From the NCBI RefSeq assembly GCF_014385095.1, contig NZ_JACRTC010000002.1, positions 310,001 to 374,000 of the forward strand: a DNA stretch of 64,000 nucleotides, read 5' to 3'. This document shows positions 45,906 through 53,263 of this stretch, one piece after another. The stretch is from Zongyangia hominis (lineage in GTDB: Bacteria; Bacillota; Clostridia; Oscillospirales; Ruminococcaceae). The position numbers were made by a program, and so were the translations under genes. Position 1 is the first letter of the stretch; each line of letters starts with the position of its first letter. The notes beneath the pieces are model-generated. The model was not told where the DNA came from and ran no database searches. It saw only the letters and a list, made by a program, of their open reading frames with translations.

Positions 45906-45927
45906 AAATGGGCAAAGGCGTTCATTT
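45906..45927 (+). promoter_or_regulatory. ANTAR-type hexaloop hairpin before the glutamate synthase operon
   Basis: 8-bp stem AAATGGGC/GTTCATTT (two G-U pairs) around hexaloop AAAGGC, with A1 and G4. Downstream, within the terminator loop, TAGGA/TCCTA closes a second six-base loop TAAGTT (G4 kept, position 1 is T), possibly the second hairpin of the ANTAR dual motif. Confidence 0.65.
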
Positions 45928-45975
45928 TAGGATAGGATAAGTTTCCTAACTAAAATGAGCGCCTTTGTTTTTTGT
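45913..45975 (+). terminator. Leader terminator of the glutamate synthase operon
   Basis: An 18-bp stem, CAAAGGCGTTCATTTTAG with CTAAAATGAGCGCCTTTG, followed by TTTTTTGTTTTTT. Its 5' arm contains the loop and 3' arm of the hexaloop hairpin, so only one can form. It precedes the first gene by about 30 bases and so must be read through for expression. Confidence 0.88.
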
Positions 45976-46006
45976 TTTTTGAGAACTAGAAAGGAAGGCA
46001 AGCGTT

Positions 46007-47104
46007 ATGAGTAATATTGAAGGTCAAGTACGCATCCCCTCCGGTTGCGCTATTGCCGCAGTGATTTCCAAAAACGGAAACAAAATGACCGGAGAAAAGA
46101 TTATTGAATCAATGAAACCGATGCACGACCGTTCCAATGGACTTGGCGGAGGTTTTGCTGCGTACGGTATTTATCCGGAATATAAGGAATTCTATGCTTT
46201 GCATATGTTCTTTCATGATAGAACTTCCCGCAAGAACTGTGAGGTATTCTTAAAGGAGTACTTTGAAATTGTTAAATCCGAAATCATTCCCACAAGGAAA
46301 ATTCCGGCCATTACCGATGAACCCATTATATGGCGATACTTTGTAGCTCCGCTTCGTTCTATGCTTGTAAATCTTCAGCTTGATGAAAAAGAATATGTGG
46401 CACGCTCAGTCATGAAAATCAACACCGAAATGCACGGTGCCTATGTGTTTTCAAGCGGAAAGAATATGGGAACATTTAAAGCAGTCGGATTTCCCGAAGA
46501 TGTTGGTGTGTTCTATAAATTAGATGAATATGAAGCATATTCCTGGACAGCTCACGGCAGATACCCCACGAACACGCCCGGTTGGTGGGGCGGTGCGCAT
46601 CCTTTCACTTTACTTGATTATTCGGTTGTACATAACGGTGAAATATCCTCTTACGATGCCAACCGCCGTTTTATCGAGATGTTCGGCTATAAATGTACCC
46701 TTCAAACCGATACCGAGGTTATCACCTACATTATGGACTATCTGCTCCGAGTACAAAAGCTTTCCTTAAATGAAGCCGCAAGCGTTATTGCTGCGCCCTT
46801 TTGGAGTACCATTGCGGCAAAGACGGATATTTCAGAAAAAGAAAAATTGAAATATCTCCGTACTGTTTTTTCGAGCCTTTTGATTACCGGTCCCTTTTCC
46901 ATTGTGTTTGGTTTTAACGGCGGGCTTATGGCACTCAATGATCGTTTGAAACTTCGTTCTATGGTAGTTGGCGAAAAGAATGACAAGGTATTTATTGCAA
47001 GTGAAGAAGCTGCTATCCGTATGATGGAACCAAATGTAGAGAATATGGTCTCTCCGGCAGGCGGCGAAACAGTAATTGTTAAGGTAAAGGACGGTGCGTA
47101 CTAA
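46007..47104 (+). CDS. Glutamate synthase, glutaminase (GATase II) subunit of split type
   Basis: 365 residues. Class II amidotransferase equal to the N-terminal domain of large bacterial GltB, encoded separately as in archaea and some clostridia. The nucleophile cysteine is in RIPSGCAIAAV at position 14, implying removal of a short propeptide. Further motifs: SWTAHGRYPTNTPGWWGGAHPF and VHNGEISSYDANRR. It frees ammonia from glutamine for the FMN subunit. AAGGAAGGCAAG precedes ATG. The stop overlaps the next start (TAATG). First gene of a seven-gene operon. Confidence 0.92.
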   Translation: MSNIEGQVRIPSGCAIAAVISKNGNKMTGEKIIESMKPMHDRSNGLGGGFAAYGIYPEYKEFYALHMFFHDRTSRKNCEVFLKEYFEIVKSEIIPTRKIPAITDEPIIWRYFVAPLRSMLVNLQLDEKEYVARSVMKINTEMHGAYVFSSGKNMGTFKAVGFPEDVGVFYKLDEYEAYSWTAHGRYPTNTPGWWGGAHPFTLLDYSVVHNGEISSYDANRRFIEMFGYKCTLQTDTEVITYIMDYLLRVQKLSLNEAASVIAAPFWSTIAAKTDISEKEKLKYLRTVFSSLLITGPFSIVFGFNGGLMALNDRLKLRSMVVGEKNDKVFIASEEAAIRMMEPNVENMVSPAGGETVIVKVKDGAY

Positions 47105-48609
47105 TGGGCGTAGAATTTATTTATCCTGAGTTTGAAGTAATAAGGAATGATCATCGCTGCATTGCTTGCCGTGTATGTGAACGACAATGTGCGAACGAGG
47201 TTCATTCCTATGATGAAGATAACAAGATTATGCTCTCTGATGAGACCAAATGTGTAAACTGTCAGCGGTGCGTTGCGCTCTGCCCAACACGAGCATTGAA
47301 AATTATTAAAAGTGATTGCCGACTCCGTGAAAACGCCAACTGGCAGGATGATACCATCAAAGAGATCTATAAACAAGCGGGCAGCGGTGGTGTATTGCTT
47401 TCCTCTATGGGTAATCCAAAGCCTTTGCCGGTATATTGGGATAAAATCCTTATAAACGCATCACAGGTGACGAATCCCTCCATCGACCCTCTTAGAGAGC
47501 CTATGGAAACCAGAGTTTTTCTTGGTAAAAAACCATCGCAGATTGAGAAGGATGAAAATGGACAGATCATTTGCAAATTCGAACCACAACTTGAGCTCTC
47601 TATGCCGGTTATGTTCTCTGCCATGAGCTACGGATCTATCAGCTATAACGCCCATCAATCATTGGCAACCGCAGCCAGGCAGCTTGGGGTTCTCTATAAC
47701 ACCGGCGAAGGTGGTCTGCACGAAGATTTTTATTGTTATGGTGAAAACACAATCGTACAGGTTGCATCCGGTCGTTTTGGTGTTCACAAGGATTATCTGG
47801 AAGCCGGTGCCGCTGTTGAAATCAAGATAGGACAAGGAGCAAAACCCGGTATCGGAGGACATCTTCCCGGCACTAAAATTGTTGGGGATGTTTCCCGTAC
47901 ACGTATGATTCCCGAAGGCTCGGATGCCATCTCCCCAGCACCACATCATGATATTTACTCGATTGAGGATTTACGGCAGCTTGTTTATTCTTTGAAAGAA
48001 GCAACTGAATACAAGAAGCCTATTATTGTCAAGGTTGCTGCCGTACATAACATTTCCGCCATTGCAAGCGGTATTGCTCGAAGCGGTGCGGATATTATCG
48101 CCATTGATGGTTTCCGTGGCGGCACGGGAGCAGCCCCTACAAGAATCCGTGATAATGTGGGGATTCCGATTGAGCTTGCTTTGGCATCCGTAGACAAACG
48201 CCTCCGTGACGAGGGAATCCGAAACAATGTTTCTATTGTTGTTGGCGGTAGTATTCGCAGTTCTGCAGATGTAGTAAAAGCAGTCGCCCTGGGCGCGGAT
48301 GCCTGCTATATTGCAACCGCTGCTCTCCTTGCACTTGGCTGCCACCTTTGCCGCACCTGTCAGAGTGGCAAGTGCAACTGGGGCATTGCCACACAGCGCC
48401 CCGAGCTTGTAAAACGTCTCAATCCTGAAATAGGTTGTGAACGCCTCGTCAATTTAATGAATGCTTGGCGTCATGAAATCAAGGAGCTAATGGGCGGTAT
48501 GGGTATCAATTCCATCGAAGCATTAAGGGGTAACCGTTTGATGCTTCGTGGTATCGGACTAACAGACAAAGAACTTGAGATTCTCGGCATATCTCACGCC
48601 GGAGAATAA
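47104..48609 (+). CDS. Glutamate synthase, FMN-binding subunit with N-terminal ferredoxin domain
   Basis: 501 residues. A 2x[4Fe-4S] ferredoxin domain (about 15-70; CIACRVCERQC and CVNCQRCVALCP) precedes the alpha/beta-barrel synthase domain (about 150-480) with MSYGSISYNAH, NTGEGG, KIGQGAKPGIGG and FRGGTGAAP. The 3Fe-4S ligands CHLCRTCQSGKCNWG are present. It makes glutamate from 2-oxoglutarate and ammonia with electrons from the partner subunits. Start is the TAATG overlap with the glutaminase gene. Confidence 0.94.
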   Translation: MGVEFIYPEFEVIRNDHRCIACRVCERQCANEVHSYDEDNKIMLSDETKCVNCQRCVALCPTRALKIIKSDCRLRENANWQDDTIKEIYKQAGSGGVLLSSMGNPKPLPVYWDKILINASQVTNPSIDPLREPMETRVFLGKKPSQIEKDENGQIICKFEPQLELSMPVMFSAMSYGSISYNAHQSLATAARQLGVLYNTGEGGLHEDFYCYGENTIVQVASGRFGVHKDYLEAGAAVEIKIGQGAKPGIGGHLPGTKIVGDVSRTRMIPEGSDAISPAPHHDIYSIEDLRQLVYSLKEATEYKKPIIVKVAAVHNISAIASGIARSGADIIAIDGFRGGTGAAPTRIRDNVGIPIELALASVDKRLRDEGIRNNVSIVVGGSIRSSADVVKAVALGADACYIATAALLALGCHLCRTCQSGKCNWGIATQRPELVKRLNPEIGCERLVNLMNAWRHEIKELMGGMGINSIEALRGNRLMLRGIGLTDKELEILGISHAGE

Positions 48610-48620
48610 GGGGTGATAGT

Positions 48621-49049
48621 ATGAAACGAGTATATGTGAATGAAGAATGGTGCCTTGGCTGCCACTCGTGTGAATATAATTGTGCCTTTGCCAACTCTGG
48701 ATTGTCTGATATGGTGAAAGCACTCAAGGGCAAAAAACTTTTTCCGAGAATCTCGGTGAACGGCAAAGACAAAATCAGTTTTGCTGTTTCCTGCCGCCAT
48801 TGCGATGACCCGTTGTGTGTAAAGTGCTGTATTTCTGGCGCTTTACACATAGACGAAGGACGCGTCTGCATCGATAAAACAAAGTGTGTGGGTTGTCTTT
48901 CCTGCATGATGGCTTGTCCTTATGGAGCTCTTTCAGTTTCTGAAAACGGGACAGCGCAAAAATGTGAACTGTGCTTGGAAAACGCCTGTGGCGAGCCTGC
49001 CTGTGTTAAGGGCTGCCCCAACAGAGCAATTGTGTATGAGGAGAGGTGA
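48621..49049 (+). CDS. Four-cluster [4Fe-4S] electron transfer protein
   Basis: 142 residues with four cysteine groups of the HycB/DmsB type (CLGCHSCEYNC, CRHCDDPLCVKCC, CVGCLSCMMACP, CELCLENACGEPACVKGCP). It would relay electrons between the flavoprotein encoded next and the FMN subunit. GGGGTGATAGT precedes ATG; the spacing to both neighbours is under 12 bases. Confidence 0.92.
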   Translation: MKRVYVNEEWCLGCHSCEYNCAFANSGLSDMVKALKGKKLFPRISVNGKDKISFAVSCRHCDDPLCVKCCISGALHIDEGRVCIDKTKCVGCLSCMMACPYGALSVSENGTAQKCELCLENACGEPACVKGCPNRAIVYEER

Positions 49050-49053
49050 GCAT

Positions 49054-50301
49054 ATGAAACAGTATGTGATTATCGGCAATGGTATAGCCGCCGCAGGATG
49101 TATTGAGGGCATTCGCAGTATTGACACAAAAAACCATATTGTTGTCGTTTCTAAAGAAAGTCATACTGTGTACTGCCGTCCTCTTATCTCCTATTACCTT
49201 GAAGGAAAAACGACACTTGATAAAATTGGATATCGCTCTGATGACTTCTACAAGAAATATGGATGTGAGGTTCTCTATAATGAAACAGCCATCCAAATTG
49301 ATGATGAAAACAAAGGCGTTTTAATGTCAAAAGGCGGCACGATTCCGTTTTCTGAATTATGCGTTGCTACTGGTTCATCTCCTTTTGTTCCATCCTTTGA
49401 TGGATTGAACTGTGTGAAGAACCGTTTCTCCTTTATGACATTGGATGACACCTTCGCTCTTGAAAAAGCAATTTCTCCGGAATCCAGGGTTCTCATTATC
49501 GGTGCGGGACTGATCGGATTAAAATGTGCGGAAGGTTTGCACAATCGAGTAAAAAATATAACGGTGTGCGACCTTGCAGATAAAATTCTGTCCAGCATTC
49601 TTGATGATGACACCGCCCCGATGGTACAGAAGTTTCTCGAAATGCAAGGCGTTGATTTTTGCCTGTCGGATCGTGTGGCTCGATTCGATAGAGACAAGGC
49701 CATTATGAAAAGTGGAAAAGTCATTGATTTTGATGTTCTTGTTACCGCTGTTGGTGTGAGAGCAAACACAACTTTGGTCGCGGAAATAGGTGGAAAAGTA
49801 AATCGTGGTATTGTTGTAAACGATGAAATGCGAACAAGCCTTGATAATGTATATGCTGCAGGAGATTGTACAGAAGGATTTGATATTTCTTTGGGTGGCA
49901 ATCGTGTGCTTGCATTACTCCCCAACGCATATATGCAGGGCTTTACCGCCGGTGTTAATATGGCAGGTGGGACTAAGATATTTGACAATGCAATCCCTAT
50001 GAATTCTATTGGTTTTTTTGGCTTGCATATTATGACAGCTGGCAGTTTCATCGGTGAAAAAGATGGCGGAACAGTCTATATGCAAAAAGACGATACATCC
50101 TGTAAAAAATTCTTCGTGCGTGATGGCTTGTTGAAAGGATATATTTTGGTGGATAAGGTGGAGCGAGGCGGTATTTATACCTCTTTGATTCGAGAGCAAA
50201 CGCCCCTTGAAACCGTTGACTTTGACTTGCTGAAAGAAAACGCGAGCTTTATGGCATTTTCTTCTGAGACCCGCAGAAAAAAGTTTGGAGGTGTGGTATA
50301 A
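49054..50301 (+). CDS. FAD/NAD(P)-dependent oxidoreductase subunit of glutamate synthase
   Basis: 415 residues from ATG 49054 (GAGAGGTGAG upstream); an earlier overlapping ATG in this frame lies inside the ferredoxin gene and is not used. Two nucleotide-binding folds: YVIIGNGIAAAG (FAD) and RVLIIGAGLIGLKCAEG (NAD(P)H), and the C-terminal FAD motif VYAAGDCTEG. Resembles the nitrite reductase/rubredoxin reductase-like group. It would oxidise NAD(P)H, or reduced ferredoxin may bypass it. It takes the role of the GltD small subunit. Confidence 0.9.
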   Translation: MKQYVIIGNGIAAAGCIEGIRSIDTKNHIVVVSKESHTVYCRPLISYYLEGKTTLDKIGYRSDDFYKKYGCEVLYNETAIQIDDENKGVLMSKGGTIPFSELCVATGSSPFVPSFDGLNCVKNRFSFMTLDDTFALEKAISPESRVLIIGAGLIGLKCAEGLHNRVKNITVCDLADKILSSILDDDTAPMVQKFLEMQGVDFCLSDRVARFDRDKAIMKSGKVIDFDVLVTAVGVRANTTLVAEIGGKVNRGIVVNDEMRTSLDNVYAAGDCTEGFDISLGGNRVLALLPNAYMQGFTAGVNMAGGTKIFDNAIPMNSIGFFGLHIMTAGSFIGEKDGGTVYMQKDDTSCKKFFVRDGLLKGYILVDKVERGGIYTSLIREQTPLETVDFDLLKENASFMAFSSETRRKKFGGVV

Positions 50302-50305
50302 TATT

Positions 50306-51025
50306 ATGTTATTTAATGTTAGAGGTCTTGACCACAAAACGCTGAACCAAAAGGTTCGTTCATTTGATATGGATGTAACAATATCCGAATGCTGTGGACA
50401 GCGCTTCATCGCTGCGGGTATGAAGGACAAGCATATTACAATTAACGGAATCCCCGGCAATGCACTTGGCGCTTATCTTGACGGTGCTACTATTGAAGTG
50501 TATGGCAATGCCCAGGATGCCGTAGGAGATACTATGAATGATGGAAAAATCATCATTCACGGCAATATCGGAGATGCCGCAGGCTATGCAATGCGTGGCG
50601 GCAAAATTTATATTCAAGGGGATGCCGGTTATCGTGCCGGCATTCATATGAAAGCATACAAGGACAAGGTACCTGTTATGATTATCGGTGGAAAAGCAGG
50701 TAGTTTCCTTGGAGAATATCAAGCCGGAGGTATCATTATAGTTCTTGGACTGAGTAATAATGAGCGTAGAATTGTCGGCAATTTCCCCTGTACCGGAATG
50801 CACGGTGGAAAAATCATTCTCAGAGGTAACACTGATCATATTACTTTTCCCAAAAATGTCTGTATAAAATCTGCAACCGATGACGATATAGAACGCATCC
50901 AATCAGAACTCGCCGAATTCTGCAAGGTATTCGGCTACGATATAAAAGAAATAATGCGCTCAGAGTTTACTGTCGTCACACCCGACAGTAAGAACCCATA
51001 CAAGCAGATGTATGTAGCAAATTAA
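50306..51025 (+). CDS. Glutamate synthase GXGXG-domain subunit
   Basis: 239 residues from ATG 50306; a TTG at 50285 is possible but overlaps the previous gene. It is the right-handed beta-helix normally at the C-terminus of GltB, seen as repeating G-x-x-G steps: GNALGAYLDGATIEVYGNAQDAVGDTMNDGK is typical (GNIGDAAGYAMRGGKIYIQGDAGYRAG next). Structural role in channeling between glutaminase and synthase sites. Completes the five-part split enzyme. Confidence 0.92.
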   Translation: MLFNVRGLDHKTLNQKVRSFDMDVTISECCGQRFIAAGMKDKHITINGIPGNALGAYLDGATIEVYGNAQDAVGDTMNDGKIIIHGNIGDAAGYAMRGGKIYIQGDAGYRAGIHMKAYKDKVPVMIIGGKAGSFLGEYQAGGIIIVLGLSNNERRIVGNFPCTGMHGGKIILRGNTDHITFPKNVCIKSATDDDIERIQSELAEFCKVFGYDIKEIMRSEFTVVTPDSKNPYKQMYVAN

Positions 51026-51042
51026 AGAAAAGAGGTCATCTT

Positions 51043-52260
51043 ATGAAATATTCGAAGGACGAGGTCATGCAGTATATCAAGGAGGATGATGTAAAATTCA
51101 TCAGACTTACTTTCTGCGATGTGTTCGGAAAGCAAAAAAATATATCTATTATGCCGGAGGAACTGGATCGGGCCTTTGCATACGGCATTGCTTTCGATGC
51201 ATCTTCTATTGAAGGCTACGGAGATGAAACACATTCGGATTTGTTCCTCAAGCCGGATAGTCAGACCCTAATGGCACTTCCTTGGCGCCCGGAGCATGGT
51301 AAGGTTGTCAGGATGTTCAGCGATGTCACATATCCCTCTGGAAAGCCCTATGAATGTGATACCCGTTATTTACTTAAGAAAGCAGTGCAGGCCGCTGATG
51401 ATGCAGGGGTTTCTTTCTACTTCGGTGCAGAGCAGGAGTTTTATCTCTTTGAACTTGACCAAAACGGCAAGCCTACAAAAACTCCTTATGATGATGCAGG
51501 ATATATGGATGTAGCCCCCGAAGACAAGGGAGAAAATATCCGTCGGGAAATCTGTTTAACTTTAGAGCAAATGGGTATTCGTCCGGAAAGCTCTCATCAC
51601 GAAGGCGGACCGGGACAAAACGAAATAGACTTCCGATATTCTGACCCGCTTACCGCCGCAGACAATGTTATGACCTTTCAAACTATCGTCAAAACAGTCG
51701 CTCGCCGCAACGGACTTTGTGCTGACTTTTCGCCTAAGCCGCTTGAAAATCATCCGGGCAACGGTTTCCATATCAATATGTCAATTAAGTCGAAAGACGG
51801 AAGCGATAATTTGCCTCACATGATCGCAGGAGTTCTTGAAAAAGCATCGGAAATGACAGCATTTCTCAATCCAACAGAAGAATCCTACATGCGTTTCGGA
51901 CACAATAGAGCTCCTCGCTATATTTCTTGGTCCAGCGAAAACAGAAGTCAGCTTGTCCGCATCCCTGCGGCACACGGTGAATATCGTCGAGCGGAACTTC
52001 GGTCTCCCGACCCCACATCCAATCCCTATCTTGCTTTTGCTTTAATCATTTATGCTGGACTATATGGGATTGAGAACAAACTTGATATGCCAAAGGTGGT
52101 GGATCAGAATCTGTTCAAAGCCAATGCAGATTTAATTTCTAAATTGCAGAAGTTGCCCGATTCTTTGGATGAAGCCTGTTTGCTTGCTAAACAAAGTAAA
52201 TTTATCGCTGAACATATCCCTACTGCTGTTTTGGATATTTATTGCAGCAAATCATTATAA
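51043..52260 (+). CDS. glnA: Glutamine synthetase type I
   Basis: 405 residues, somewhat shorter than the usual 440. Joins ammonia to glutamate; with the split synthase upstream it forms a complete GS-GOGAT cycle in one operon. Motifs: FDASSIEGYG, metal site GAEQEFYLF, EGGPGQNEIDF, GNGFHINMS and the glutamate-binding RRAELRSPDPTSNPYLAF. The adenylylation site of the GSI-beta type is absent; this is GSI-alpha-like, usually under feedback and transcriptional control. GAGGTCATCTT precedes ATG. Confidence 0.95.
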   Translation: MKYSKDEVMQYIKEDDVKFIRLTFCDVFGKQKNISIMPEELDRAFAYGIAFDASSIEGYGDETHSDLFLKPDSQTLMALPWRPEHGKVVRMFSDVTYPSGKPYECDTRYLLKKAVQAADDAGVSFYFGAEQEFYLFELDQNGKPTKTPYDDAGYMDVAPEDKGENIRREICLTLEQMGIRPESSHHEGGPGQNEIDFRYSDPLTAADNVMTFQTIVKTVARRNGLCADFSPKPLENHPGNGFHINMSIKSKDGSDNLPHMIAGVLEKASEMTAFLNPTEESYMRFGHNRAPRYISWSSENRSQLVRIPAAHGEYRRAELRSPDPTSNPYLAFALIIYAGLYGIENKLDMPKVVDQNLFKANADLISKLQKLPDSLDEACLLAKQSKFIAEHIPTAVLDIYCSKSL

Positions 52261-52290
52261 TCAAATAAATTAGATGGAAGAGGGTATTTT

Positions 52291-52875
52291 ATGAGTTTGA
52301 AAGAGCGTGTATACAGCGTTCTTGTCGTTTCCGCTTCAGAAAGTTTCAATGCGGCAACCAGAGAACTACTCCCTTCTTCCGGATATCAGCCGGTACATAC
52401 AGCAACCAATGTCAGCGAAGCAAAGCGGTATATTGCGGCACGAGAATTTGATTTTGTAATTGTCAACTCGCCTTTACCGGATGAATCGGGTACTCGTTTC
52501 GCTATTGATTGCTGTCGATCGCAAACAACTGTCGTACTGATCCTCTCTCGCTCTGATGTTCACGCAGAGGTGCATGATAAAGTCGCAGAACATGGGGTGT
52601 TTACACTTTCCAAACCAACAAGCAGAAACATTTTTCTGCAGGCACTCAGTTGGATGTCCAGTGCAAGAGAGCGACTGAGAAAAATGGAACAGAAAACATC
52701 TTCTATTGAAGAACGAATGGAAGAAATCCGCATCGTGAACCGTGCAAAATGCTTACTTATCAGCGAACTGAAGATGACGGAACCGGAAGCACATCACTAC
52801 ATAGAAAAGAATGCTATGGATAACTGCATTCCAAAAAAGGAAGCTGCTGAAAATATTATAAAGCTTTATTCCTGA
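52291..52875 (+). CDS. ANTAR-domain RNA-binding regulator with degenerate receiver
   Basis: 194 residues. The N-terminal half has a receiver-like fold (VLVVSASESF... VIVNSPLPDESG... LILSRSD... LSKPTS), but the phospho-acceptor aspartate is Asn59 and the acidic pocket after VLVV is Ser-Ala-Ser, so it cannot be phosphorylated in the usual way. A coiled-coil helix (about 120-142) leads to the ANTAR domain (about 143-194: RAKCLLISELKMTEPEAHHY, then KKEAAENIIKLY). ANTAR proteins bind paired hexaloop hairpins in leaders and prevent termination. It is the last full gene of the gltS-glnA operon, whose own leader carries such a hairpin. Confidence 0.9.
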   Translation: MSLKERVYSVLVVSASESFNAATRELLPSSGYQPVHTATNVSEAKRYIAAREFDFVIVNSPLPDESGTRFAIDCCRSQTTVVLILSRSDVHAEVHDKVAEHGVFTLSKPTSRNIFLQALSWMSSARERLRKMEQKTSSIEERMEEIRIVNRAKCLLISELKMTEPEAHHYIEKNAMDNCIPKKEAAENIIKLYS

Positions 52876-52906
52876 AATTATATATTGGTAAAAAAGAGGA
52901 ATTCTT

Positions 52907-52975
52907 ATGAAACAGACAGCATCTATTGCCTTTGTCCTCATCATAGCGATTTTGGGACTCGCTGGGTGTGCCTAA
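52907..52975 (+). CDS. 22-residue ORF: a lipoprotein signal peptide that stops right after the lipobox
   Basis: AAAGAGGAATTCTT precedes ATG 52907. The product has a short charged start (MKQ), a hydrophobic core and a canonical lipobox LAGC, then one alanine and TAA. A terminator follows at once. Either a truncated remnant of a substrate-binding lipoprotein or a genuine micro-gene whose signal peptide or lipid-modified dipeptide is the product. The upstream distance to the ANTAR gene (31 bases) keeps it in the operon. Confidence 0.5.
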   Translation: MKQTASIAFVLIIAILGLAGCA

Positions 52976-52982
52976 TTAAAAA

Positions 52983-53025
52983 ATGCCCTCAAACAAGTCA
53001 ATTGACCTGTTTGGGGGCACTTTTA
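52983..53025 (+). terminator. Terminator of the glutamate synthase-glnA-ANTAR operon
   Basis: 18-bp arms with one mismatch, beginning TGCCCTCAAACA and ending TGTTTGGGGGCA, followed by CTTTTA. Confidence 0.88.
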
Positions 53026-53263
53026 TGCTTCATTTAACATTCAATGCCGTAATATTATTCGATAAACATATATGAAATTAGCAATTAAGTAAGGACAAGG
53101 TAGTAATTTGTGTTTTTGGGGCGGGCAAAGATATTGTATAACTCCTGTGCCATCCGGTATACATTTCCATACTCGGTCCGCCCTCCGGCCCTCTCCCCCT
53201 GGCGCAAGAAGAATTGGGAATTGTTGACGAAAGATTGTTTCTCCTAGTGAAGGTGGAATATCG

